Shown one piece after another: positions 17,833 through 25,271 of a stretch of 64,000 nt of DNA; the stretch's first letter is position 1; every line of letters begins with the position of its first letter. The translations under genes and the position numbers were made by a program. The notes beneath the pieces are model-generated. The model was not told the DNA's origin. It made no database searches and saw nothing but the letters and a program-made list of their open reading frames with translations. The DNA comes from Marinobacter sp. F3R11 (GTDB taxonomy: Bacteria; Pseudomonadota; Gammaproteobacteria; Pseudomonadales; Oleiphilaceae): the NCBI RefSeq assembly GCF_003318275.1, contig NZ_QOCH01000015.1:726516-790515 (forward strand), in the 5' to 3' direction.

Positions 17833-18533
17833 GCAACACGCTCCTGTCCCAGACGAACGAAGAGAACTATGTCTTTTATGAGTTTGGAAATACCCGCAAG
17901 CAAAAGCAGAGTAGAACCAACAAGCATCATGCCTTTGACAGGCCAGTACTGAATGCCCCAGGTCTCAACCGTGGTTTCATTCATGACATAGGAGTTCTCG
18001 AAAAAGGTCCATGAGGTATGCATCAGCACCAGAGCAAATACGAAAAAGAACATAGAGGTAAAAATGTCCATGCCAATCCTGCCGCGAACCGGTAAAAGGT
18101 TGTACATCACATCTACACGCACGTGGGCGCCATGAAGCATTGCAAATGCCCCTGCCAACAGGTACTGCATACCCAGCAGCAGAAAGCTGGCTTCATGCAC
18201 CCAGATGGTTGGCTGGTTAAACACGTAACGCATAACCACTTCAAAAAAGTAGAAAACGACGGCGTTAATCGTCCAGAAAGACACAAACTCCCCGGATTTT
18301 TCGCTGGTCCAGTCAATAGCGCGAGTGAACCAGTTACCCTCAAACTCCAGATAGATCAGAGGGTCATCTTCCTCTGCCTGAAGCTCACCAGGAGTCTTTC
18401 CCGGCTCTACAGGCTCTCCCTCCCGGGCTTTGGCCCACCGGTCCCACGCCATCATTATCAGTGGCATCACCGCCAACCAACCCCAGTAAAACCAGTGCGG
18501 CATTACAAATCCGAAGCCTTCTAGTTCAGACAT
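17829..18533 (-). CDS. TRAP transporter small permease (DctQ type)
   Basis: A 234-residue membrane protein. Four hydrophobic segments in the second half carry the DctQ pattern (VVMRYVFNQPTIWVHE, then HGAHVRVDVMYNLLP). The first 70 residues form an extra N-terminal hydrophobic helix plus an acidic cytoplasmic or periplasmic stretch, longer than the usual 160-200 residue DctQ. This larger form accompanies the larger DctM subtype here. It joins the large permease to make the membrane unit of the transporter. Confidence 0.9.
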   Translation of the reverse strand: MSELEGFGFVMPHWFYWGWLAVMPLIMMAWDRWAKAREGEPVEPGKTPGELQAEEDDPLIYLEFEGNWFTRAIDWTSEKSGEFVSFWTINAVVFYFFEVVMRYVFNQPTIWVHEASFLLLGMQYLLAGAFAMLHGAHVRVDVMYNLLPVRGRIGMDIFTSMFFFVFALVLMHTSWTFFENSYVMNETTVETWGIQYWPVKGMMLVGSTLLLLAGISKLIKDIVLFVRLGQERVA

Positions 18534-18557
18534 GTTGTTACTACCTCAGCCACAAAA

Positions 18558-18603
18558 CGGGGAAGGAGGAGGCCCTTTCCGGAGCATTCCCTGCCCTTCC
18601 CCG
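18558..18603 (-). other. Intercistronic stem-loop between dctP-type and dctQ-type genes
   Basis: CGGGGAAGG at 18558-18566 pairs with CCTTCCCCG at 18595-18603 around a 28-base loop. It lies in the 103-base gap after the binding-protein gene. Such hairpins often protect the upstream mRNA or partly terminate it, giving more binding protein than permease. Confidence 0.6.
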
Positions 18604-18636
18604 ATGTGTTTTTTATTGTTGTCAGATAACGCAGGC

Positions 18637-19773
18637 TTACTTGCCTTCCACGCCTTCTATATCAGCTTCCGTCACATAACCAACGGTATCGTTCATCATG
18701 TACTTCAGCTGCATATCAAATATTGCGCGCGCATCCTCATCCTTGTTAGCCCACTTGTACCAGATGGGGATCGCTGTGCGGCGGAACTCAGCAAGATCAG
18801 CCTGGCTGAGACGGGTCACCGTATCGCCATCTTTTCTGAACTTCTCCATAGCTTCGATATTGCGTTTCTGAATGGTGAGATAATGACGCTGGGAGTAATT
18901 CCGGACTTCCTCTTCCACCAGCTTCTGCAGTTTCGGATCCAGGTTGTTCCAGTTCCGCAGGTTGACTGTGAGATCCATCAGATCCACCGGCTGATAGATA
19001 GACATGACGCCAGGAGGTCCGAACATGATGTAATCAGTAACCTGAGAGAAACCCAGCTCGTAGTTCACTGCCGGACCCACATAGTCCGCCGCATCAATGG
19101 TGCCCTTCTCCAGAGCCGGGAAAATATCGGATCCTGGCAGGCTGACTGTCGAGACCCCGAACTGCTGGAACACTTCCGCGACCATGCCACCTGGCACACG
19201 CATCTTCATGCCCTTGAGGTCATCAAGACTGTTAACCGGTTTTTTGGAATGAATGATGTTGGCATCGTGCTGAATAGGTCCCACATAAAACAGGCCATAT
19301 TTTTTATAGATTTCCCGGGTCTTCTCCAGCATTCCCAGCGAATAGAACATGGTATCCCACTGGTGTGGCTGGTCCGGGCCTGCCGGATATGAAGACAGGA
19401 ACACAGATGCCGGGATCTTTCCAGACCAGTAAAGAGTAAACGGATTCATCCCCTGCAACACACCATTCCGAACGGCTTCAAACAACGCATTGTTATCAGC
19501 GGCAACGGCCTTGGCTGGGAAGGGTTTGAAAACAAGCTCGCCACCACTCTTTTCTTCAATGCTCTCGCACCACTCTTCAAACAGATCGTAACCGACAGTA
19601 CCAGCGTCCCATACGGACTGAATTTTCCATGTAGTCGCAGCGTGTGCCTGACCAGCCCCCATCATCAACGCCCCGGCAAAGGCAGTGCCAAGAGCAGCGG
19701 TCTTCAGAAAGCGCCTGCGCGGCGAGTCAGCACCGGTTTTGCAATTATTTGTTTTGTTTTTGCTCGGTTTCAT
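18637..19773 (-). CDS. TRAP transporter substrate-binding protein (DctP type), Tat-exported
   Basis: A 378-residue periplasmic protein with a twin-arginine signal: RRRFLKTA at residues 19-26, a hydrophobic stretch and a QAHA/AT cleavage site near residue 46. The mature part opens WKIQSVWDAGTVGYD and contains DLKGMKMRVPGGM, whose arginine is the conserved carboxylate-binding residue of DctP proteins. It resembles the subgroup that binds 2-oxo or 2-hydroxy acids. The first gene of the glycolate operon, it is divergent from glcC across an intergenic region with two operators. ATG 19773 is preceded by GGAGA. Confidence 0.9.
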   Translation of the reverse strand: MKPSKNKTNNCKTGADSPRRRFLKTAALGTAFAGALMMGAGQAHAATTWKIQSVWDAGTVGYDLFEEWCESIEEKSGGELVFKPFPAKAVAADNNALFEAVRNGVLQGMNPFTLYWSGKIPASVFLSSYPAGPDQPHQWDTMFYSLGMLEKTREIYKKYGLFYVGPIQHDANIIHSKKPVNSLDDLKGMKMRVPGGMVAEVFQQFGVSTVSLPGSDIFPALEKGTIDAADYVGPAVNYELGFSQVTDYIMFGPPGVMSIYQPVDLMDLTVNLRNWNNLDPKLQKLVEEEVRNYSQRHYLTIQKRNIEAMEKFRKDGDTVTRLSQADLAEFRRTAIPIWYKWANKDEDARAIFDMQLKYMMNDTVGYVTEADIEGVEGK

Positions 19774-19887
19774 CGAAACGTCTCCACTGATAATTGTTTT
19801 TATAGAGTTCAGAGCAACACGGGCCTAATTCCCCGGTATCAACCCAGATATTCGTGGGCAGTCCCGGTTTAGTCCAGCTGACAGAGC

Positions 19888-19902
19888 ACTGGTCAGACCA
19901 GT
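19888..19902. promoter_or_regulatory. GntR/FadR-type operator 1 (predicted GlcC site)
   Basis: ACTGGTCAGACCAGT is a perfect 7+1+7 palindrome with the TGGT-N3-ACCA core bound by FadR-subfamily GntR regulators. It lies 115-130 bases upstream of the TRAP binding-protein gene start. It matches operator 2 exactly over 15 bases. FadR itself recognises a very similar sequence. Confidence 0.85.
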
Positions 19903-20003
19903 TTTTAAATTCAGAAAAATGGACGAACTTCCCTGAATGGGCCATATTTACAGGGCTGAAGCCTGTTCAAACGCCAAAGCTGGCTAACAATAAATACAGC
20001 AAA

Positions 20004-20020
20004 CACTGGTCAGACCAGTG
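20004..20020. promoter_or_regulatory. GntR/FadR-type operator 2 (predicted GlcC site)
   Basis: CACTGGTCAGACCAGTG is a perfect 8+1+8 palindrome ending 19 bases before the glcC start, so it suits autoregulation. Its centre is 117 bases from that of operator 1, close to 11 helical turns, which would allow looping. Regulation by GlcC is inferred from proximity. Confidence 0.88.
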
Positions 20021-20039
20021 CGCACACAAAGGCACCCTG

Positions 20040-20798
20040 ATGGCTATTTCCCAGGAAATCTCATACCGTCTGGAACGCATGATCCTCGATGGAGGCTTGG
20101 CTCCGGAGCAAAAAATACCTTCGGAGCGACAACTGGCCGAACGCTTGCGAGTGTCGCGATCGGTTATCCGTGAAGCGCTTCATGAGTTGCAGGGCCGCGG
20201 TGTAATCGAAACCCGGCATGGCAAAGGCTCCTTTGTATCCACCATGGTGCCGGGATCCGCTGACCTTGGTACGCAAGGCCCTTTGATGCACCTCTTTGAA
20301 GGGCACCCCCGCACCCTGTATGACTTGCTTGAAGTCCGGGAGCAGCTTGAAGGCCAGGCCGCCTTCCTGGCAGCGCAACGGGCGACCAGTCTGGACCGTC
20401 ACCGGATAACAAAAGCCTTCCGGGCTCTGGAAGAAACCGATCCATTGAGCAACGCCCGACCGGATCACGGCTTTCATCAGGCCATTGTGGAAGCGTCCCA
20501 TAACCCGATTCTGGTTCACGTGCTCAACAGTCTCAAAAACATGATGCTGATGACCGTGCAGGCGTCGGTTGCCAACCTCAACCCCCGTGCCGAGATGCGC
20601 AAGAAGATTGTTCTTCAGCACCGGCAGTTGTATGAAGCCATTACATCAGGCCGGCCGGCCAGCGCCCAGAAGGTTGCCATGGCCCATGTACGCTTTGTCA
20701 GCAAAGCCATGCGCGATATGGAGAAAGAAGGCAGCACACTGATCCGTGTTCCGGTTGAACAAATGACCTCGGGCGACCACACGGATACACATGGATGA
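20040..20798 (+). CDS. glcC: GlcC, GntR-family regulator of glycolate utilisation
   Basis: A 252-residue regulator. The N-terminal winged helix shows the GntR pattern (IPSERQLAERLRVSRSVIREALHEL in overlapping parts) and a GRGVIETRHGKGSFV wing. The C-terminal FCD ligand domain includes HPRTLYDLLEVREQLEG, FHQAIVEASHNPILVHVLNSL and HVRFVSKAM, which closely follow enteric GlcC. It should respond to glycolate or glyoxylate and control the divergent TRAP-glc operon. An open frame runs upstream to 19854, but that stretch encodes both operators, so ATG 20040 is the real start. Confidence 0.92.
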   Translation: MAISQEISYRLERMILDGGLAPEQKIPSERQLAERLRVSRSVIREALHELQGRGVIETRHGKGSFVSTMVPGSADLGTQGPLMHLFEGHPRTLYDLLEVREQLEGQAAFLAAQRATSLDRHRITKAFRALEETDPLSNARPDHGFHQAIVEASHNPILVHVLNSLKNMMLMTVQASVANLNPRAEMRKKIVLQHRQLYEAITSGRPASAQKVAMAHVRFVSKAMRDMEKEGSTLIRVPVEQMTSGDHTDTHG

Positions 20799-20953
20799 AA
20801 CTGGCAGAATACTTGCTTTGAGCATCCACTACGCCACAATAAGTTGCGGATATCGATGCAAAAAAATCGTAAAACTGTGTATGTAAGGTATTGATTTCCA
20901 CTTCCACAGTCCGTAAAACAATCGCCTTTGAACGACAGCCTCAGGAGCCATCC

Positions 20954-21724
20954 ATGGCGGACCAAGCACCTTTGATCTGCAGGGACATACACAAAACCTT
21001 TGCTCAGTTAGAGGTTCTCAAAGGTATTTCACTGGAGACGCGCAAAGGTGATGTCGTTTCCCTGATCGGCAGCTCCGGCTCCGGCAAAAGCACCTTTCTG
21101 CGCTGTATCAACCTGCTGGAAACCCCCACCTCCGGCGATATTATCGTGCATGGTGACCCAATCCGGTTCACCACCAACCGCAAGAAGGAGCGGATTCCCG
21201 CAGACAACAAACAGGTGGAGCTGATCCGGGCCAGGCTGTCCATGGTGTTCCAGGGCTTCAACCTCTGGTCCCATATGACTGTTCTGGAAAACATTATCGA
21301 AGCGCCCATTCACGTGCTCAAGGTACCCCGTAAAGAAGCCATTGAACGGGCCGAAGCCTATCTGCACAAAGTGGGTATCTACGAACGTAAAGACTACTAC
21401 CCGGCCCAGATGTCCGGCGGCCAGCAACAAAGGGCAGCCATAGCCCGGGCCCTCGCCATGGAGCCGGAAGTCATGCTGTTTGATGAGCCCACATCAGCAC
21501 TGGATCCGGAGCTGGTGGGAGAAGTGCTGAAAGTGATGCAGAGCCTCGCCGAAGAAGGCCGCACCATGATTGTGGTCACCCATGAAATGGCGTTTGCCCG
21601 GGATGTATCAACCCAGGTACTGTTTTTGCATCAGGGCGTCATCGAAGAACAGGGTACCCCTGAAAAAGTGTTTGATAATCCGGAATCGGAACGTATGCAA
21701 CAGTTCCTGGCTCCCAAGTTCTGA
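20954..21724 (+). CDS. Basic amino acid ABC transporter ATP-binding protein (HisP/AotP type)
   Basis: A 256-residue ABC ATPase with Walker [11 protein letters not shown]-loop region VFQGFNLW, signature [10 protein letters not shown], Walker B VMLFDEP and H-loop VTHEM. The long insertion before the Q-loop ([13 protein letters not shown]) is typical of HisP and its arginine/ornithine relatives. ATG 20954 is preceded by CAGGAG; an in-frame start 21 codons earlier is less likely. Leading the cluster with binding protein, two permeases and astE, it probably powers arginine/ornithine uptake for the succinyltransferase pathway. Confidence 0.93.
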   Translation: MADQAPLICRDIHKTFAQLEVLKGISLETRKGDVVSLIGSSGSGKSTFLRCINLLETPTSGDIIVHGDPIRFTTNRKKERIPADNKQVELIRARLSMVFQGFNLWSHMTVLENIIEAPIHVLKVPRKEAIERAEAYLHKVGIYERKDYYPAQMSGGQQQRAAIARALAMEPEVMLFDEPTSALDPELVGEVLKVMQSLAEEGRTMIVVTHEMAFARDVSTQVLFLHQGVIEEQGTPEKVFDNPESERMQQFLAPKF

Positions 21725-21809
21725 CAACCAGTGCTATCGTAACTGGTGTTGGACATTCAACGTCCTGAAAAATAACGCCCATAGAGGCGATATACTGGAG
21801 AAGTGACTC

Positions 21810-22562
21810 ATGAAGAAGCTGATAATTGCAGCGAGTTGTGCACTGGCTATGTTCGCCAGCGGTGTCCAGGCGGAAGACCGTAACCTGCGCATTGCTTTCG
21901 ATGTGCCTTACGAGCCGTTCGAATATAAAGATGAAAACGGTAATCTGACCGGTTTCGAAGTGGATCTGGCTACGGCCATGTGCGAAGAAATGAAGGCTGA
22001 CTGCGAGTTTGTTATTCAGGCATGGGACGGAATGATCCCGGGTCTGGTGGCTCGCAAGTTCGACCTGATCATGTCATCCATGTCGATCACCGCCGAGCGT
22101 GCAGAACGTGTTCTCTTCTCAGAGCCCTACTACAACACACCAGGCGGCTGGTTCGGCCCTGAAAACTTCACAGCTGATGTTACCGACATGAACACCATGA
22201 AAGGTAAAACAGTAGGCGTTCAGCGTGGCACCACCATGGACACCTTCGTGACTGAAGAAATGGCCGACGTTGTAACGATCAAACGCTACACCACTGCCGA
22301 CGACATGGTTCTGGATCTGGAAGGACAGCGTCTGGACGCAGTATTTGTAGACTACCCTGTTGGCGAACAGACCGTTCTGACCAAAGATGGCTTCAAAGAA
22401 ATTGGCAAGCCCGTCAAACTGGGTGAAGGCGTTGGCGTGGCCATGCGCAAGCGCGACAAAGCCATTGCTGATGAAGTCAACGCGGCACTGCGAAAGCTTA
22501 AAGAAAATGGCACCTACGACGCCATCATGAAAAAGTACTTCGCTTACGACATCAAGGTCTGA
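21810..22562 (+). CDS. Basic amino acid ABC transporter substrate-binding protein (ArgT/AotJ type)
   Basis: A 250-residue periplasmic protein with signal peptide MKKLIIAASCALAMFASGVQA. The mature part has the family pattern RIAFDVPYEPFEYKDENG, then GFEVDLATAMCEEM and WDGMIPGLVARKFDLIMSSM. The pair of cysteines in the CEEMKADCEF stretch suits a disulfide seen in lysine/arginine/ornithine-binding proteins. A strong GGAG lies nine bases before the start. It is followed by a stem-loop and the two permease genes. Ligand specificity for arginine or ornithine is inferred from the neighbouring astE. Confidence 0.92.
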   Translation: MKKLIIAASCALAMFASGVQAEDRNLRIAFDVPYEPFEYKDENGNLTGFEVDLATAMCEEMKADCEFVIQAWDGMIPGLVARKFDLIMSSMSITAERAERVLFSEPYYNTPGGWFGPENFTADVTDMNTMKGKTVGVQRGTTMDTFVTEEMADVVTIKRYTTADDMVLDLEGQRLDAVFVDYPVGEQTVLTKDGFKEIGKPVKLGEGVGVAMRKRDKAIADEVNAALRKLKENGTYDAIMKKYFAYDIKV

Positions 22563-22573
22563 TAAAACGAGCC

Positions 22574-22602
22574 TCAGGGGCAGTCACAATGGCTGCCCCT
22601 GA
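22574..22602 (+). other. Intercistronic stem-loop after the binding-protein gene
   Basis: TCAGGGGCAG at 22574-22583 pairs perfectly with CTGCCCCTGA at 22593-22602 around a nine-base loop. No T-run follows, so it is more likely an mRNA stabiliser or partial attenuator that raises binding-protein output relative to the permeases. Confidence 0.7.
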
Positions 22603-22617
22603 TCACCGGACACTCCC

Positions 22618-23325
22618 ATGCTTGATCTGAAAGGCTATGGTCCGGCCCTGTTGAACGGGGCAGTTGTCACCATAGAACTCGCCTTCCTGTCTCTTGCCCT
22701 TGCACTGGCCCTCGGGTTGATCGGCGCGGCTGCCAAGTTGTCAAACAACCGGATAGCCGTCGGAATTGCCACCTCCTACACTACCCTGATTCGTGGTGTT
22801 CCCGATCTGGTGATGATGCTGTTGTTTTACTACGGCGGCCAGGTGGGTGTGAACATGCTCTCGGATTATATCTGGGAGGCCTACGAGGTAGATTTTTTCT
22901 TTCAGTTTGACCCGTTCATCTCCGGCGTGGTTACCATCGGACTGATTTTTGGTGCCTATATGACGGAAACCTTCCGGGGTGCCTTTCTGGCAGTTGAAAC
23001 TGGTCAGATCGAAGCTGCACGGGCTTACGGTTTCAGTAGCTGGCATACTTTCCGCAGAGTGATGGTTCCGCAAATGCTGCGCCACGCCCTGCCAGGCATC
23101 GGTAACAACTGGCAGGTGCTGCTTAAAACCACGGCACTGGTTTCTATTATCGGCCTCACGGATATGGTTCGTGTGGCGGAAGAAGCGGCCAAGGCAGAAC
23201 GCATGCCTTTTCACTTCTTCATCCCAGTGGCTTGCGTGTATCTTGCACTCACTGCAGGCTCAGAGCTTTTCATCAAGTGGCTCGATAAGCGAGCCAATGT
23301 TGGCGTGATTCAGGAGAATGGATGA
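22618..23325 (+). CDS. Basic amino acid ABC transporter permease (HisQ/AotQ type)
   Basis: A 235-residue inner-membrane protein with about five hydrophobic segments and the EAA motif region EAARAYGFSSWHTFRRVMVPQ that docks on the ATPase. The N-terminal GYGPALLNGAVVTIELAFLSL and the VLLKTTALVSIIGLTDM segment are typical of HisQ. No clear ribosome site precedes the ATG at 22618. Its stop overlaps the next permease start. Confidence 0.93.
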   Translation: MLDLKGYGPALLNGAVVTIELAFLSLALALALGLIGAAAKLSNNRIAVGIATSYTTLIRGVPDLVMMLLFYYGGQVGVNMLSDYIWEAYEVDFFFQFDPFISGVVTIGLIFGAYMTETFRGAFLAVETGQIEAARAYGFSSWHTFRRVMVPQMLRHALPGIGNNWQVLLKTTALVSIIGLTDMVRVAEEAAKAERMPFHFFIPVACVYLALTAGSELFIKWLDKRANVGVIQENG

Positions 23326-24047
23326 TGCCTGATTTCCTCGCCTCCTGGCTCGACCAGAACGATATATTCAACGCCATGACTATCATGGAATACTGGGATG
23401 GGGCGGTTACCACCGTACAACTGGTATTCGTGAGCCTGATTATCGGGCTTGTGTGTGCGGTCCCTCTTGCCATTCTGCGCACGGTCAGAAATCCCTTCGT
23501 GTCCGGGCCTGTCTGGCTTTACACCTACCTGTTCCGCGGCACACCGCTGCTGATTCAGCTCTATATCATTTACTATGGCGTGGCCCAGATCCCCGGTATT
23601 CAGGAGACATTCTGGTGGGAGATCTTCCGGGAGCCCTTCTACCCTGCCCTGCTGGCTTTCGCCCTGAACACTTGCGCCTATACTACGGAAATTATTCGTG
23701 GTGCGATTATGTCCACGCCCCACGGAGAGATCGAAGCCGCGAAGGCTTACGGCATGAACTGGTTTATGCGCATGCGGCGGATTGTGCTTCCGAGTGCCGC
23801 AAGGCGTGCGGTTCAGGCGTATTCCAACGAGGTTATATTCATGCTTCATTCGAGTGCGATCGCAAGCGTTGTGACCATCGTGGACCTTACCGGCGCAGCA
23901 CGGAATATTTACTCACGGTTCTATGCGCCGTTTGATGCATTTATCTTTGTGGCGCTCTGCTACATGGTGCTGACGTTTATTCTGGTGTTTGCTTTCCGCA
24001 AGCTTGAGAATCATCTGTTGCGGCATCAGCGGCCTGTGGGTTCCTGA
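23322..24047 (+). CDS. Basic amino acid ABC transporter permease (HisM/AotM type)
   Basis: A 241-residue membrane protein forming the permease heterodimer with the preceding gene product. The docking motif is EIEAAKAYGMNWFMRMRRIV, and YLFRGTPLLIQLYIIYYG is a HisM signature. The start codon overlaps the hisQ-type stop, ATGATG, with two tandem ATG codons at 23322 and 23325. It is followed by palindromic element B and then astE on the same strand. Confidence 0.93.
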   Translation: MMPDFLASWLDQNDIFNAMTIMEYWDGAVTTVQLVFVSLIIGLVCAVPLAILRTVRNPFVSGPVWLYTYLFRGTPLLIQLYIIYYGVAQIPGIQETFWWEIFREPFYPALLAFALNTCAYTTEIIRGAIMSTPHGEIEAAKAYGMNWFMRMRRIVLPSAARRAVQAYSNEVIFMLHSSAIASVVTIVDLTGAARNIYSRFYAPFDAFIFVALCYMVLTFILVFAFRKLENHLLRHQRPVGS

Positions 24048-24076
24048 TTAAAGACATCGACTGAAACATTGAGCCT

Positions 24077-24186
24077 GGGCGGGCGGTTATAGCCTTTCCG
24101 GGAGACGCTACGAGCACATCCATGTGCGCTTGACTGAAGCCATCCATGGCTTCAGACACTCCCGGAAAGGCTATAACCGCCCGCCC
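24077..24186. repeat. Core-and-arms palindromic element, copy B
   Basis: Arms at 24077-24104 and 24159-24186 are perfectly complementary over 28 bases and read GGGCGGGCGGTTATAGCC on the outer side. They enclose a 54-base core at 24105-24158. The core begins ACGCTACGAGCACATCCATG and contains TGAAGCCAT-CC-ATGGCTTCA, a perfect nine-base-pair hairpin. The core aligns with those of copies A and C (shared ACGCT, CGCTTG, GCCATCCATGGCTTC and ACA) but is more diverged. The arms share nothing with A or C. It lies between the aotM-type permease gene and astE. Confidence 0.9.
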
Positions 24187-24209
24187 TTCGACCTTTTCGG
24201 GGAGCCTTC

Positions 24210-25247
24210 ATGACAGAAAACGCACCAAAACACTTATTTGATGCCCACCCTGACTGGCTGTCGCACACGCTTGCCAAGGCCACATCGAACCTCACGGAAT
24301 CTAACATCAGGCTTTCTGACGGAACTCGCATAAGCCGCAAAGCTGTTGGTGTTTTACACCTAACCCCTCCGGCCAGTCGCGCCAACCCTAATCAGGAGGC
24401 GCTGATTATCTCCGCCGGCATTCACGGGAATGAAACCGCACCTATTGAGGTTCTGAACGCTCTGGTCAGTGAACTGTTGAACGGAGAATGGCGGTTAGCC
24501 TGTCCGCTTCTGCTGATTCTGGGGAACCCGCCGGCTATGGTGGCCGGGGAGCGGTTTCTGGAAGTAAATCTTAATCGGTTGTTTAACGGTGCCCATAGCA
24601 GACCGGAATATGACGGACTACCCGAGGCAGCCCGGGCAAAGTTCCTGGAGAAGGCGTGCCATCAGTTTGCCATGACGCATCCGCAGGCTTTGTCCCATTA
24701 CGATTTGCATACGGCTATAAAGCCGTCCAGGCGGGAGAGGTTTGCACTTTATCCTTTTGTGGAGGGCCGGCAGGTGCCGGAGGAGCAGTGTGATTTTCTG
24801 CTGGAAGCAGAGGTGGACACCTTGCTGCTTCAGCATAAGGTTGGCACTACGTTTTCTTCGTTTTCATCCTCTGTACTCGGCGCAGAGAGCTTTACCATAG
24901 AACTGGGCAAGGTCCGGCCTTTTGGAGAAAATGATCTGGCGCGTTTTGAGGGAATCAAAAAGGCTTTACGGAGACGCTTTTGTGGCGAGCCGTGCCCGGG
25001 AAAGCAGCCTCAGCCGGAGCATTTCACAGTCTATGAGGTAGTGCATGAGATCCTGAATACCGGGAAAAACTTCCGCTTTCATATTCCGGATGACATTGCC
25101 AATTTCACTGAATACCCTACAGGCACCGTCATCTGGGAGGATGACGATACCTGCTACAAAGTGGAGCACTCGCCTCAGGCAATTGTATTTCCCAACAGGG
25201 ATGTGCCGGTTGGCCAGAGAGTGGGCCTGATGATCAGGGCAAGGTAG
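24210..25247 (+). CDS. astE: Succinylglutamate desuccinylase
   Basis: A 345-residue zinc hydrolase of the AstE/AspA family. Zinc ligands are H72 and E75 in GIHGNETAP and H167 in DLHTAIKPS; the catalytic glutamate is E231 in SFTIELGKV. It releases succinate and glutamate in the last step of the arginine succinyltransferase pathway. In Pseudomonas the gene (aruE) closes the aruCFGDBE operon, but here it is detached and lies about 5 kb away on the opposite strand, downstream of the basic amino acid transporter. Start ATG 24210 has GGGGAG upstream. Confidence 0.95.
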   Translation: MTENAPKHLFDAHPDWLSHTLAKATSNLTESNIRLSDGTRISRKAVGVLHLTPPASRANPNQEALIISAGIHGNETAPIEVLNALVSELLNGEWRLACPLLLILGNPPAMVAGERFLEVNLNRLFNGAHSRPEYDGLPEAARAKFLEKACHQFAMTHPQALSHYDLHTAIKPSRRERFALYPFVEGRQVPEEQCDFLLEAEVDTLLLQHKVGTTFSSFSSSVLGAESFTIELGKVRPFGENDLARFEGIKKALRRRFCGEPCPGKQPQPEHFTVYEVVHEILNTGKNFRFHIPDDIANFTEYPTGTVIWEDDDTCYKVEHSPQAIVFPNRDVPVGQRVGLMIRAR

Positions 25248-25271
25248 TTCACACCAAAGATACCGGTACTG

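Noticed and set aside
19854..20039. 62-codon upstream extension of glcC
   Set aside because: It runs through both operators and adds nothing matching GlcC; ATG 20040 gives the normal length.
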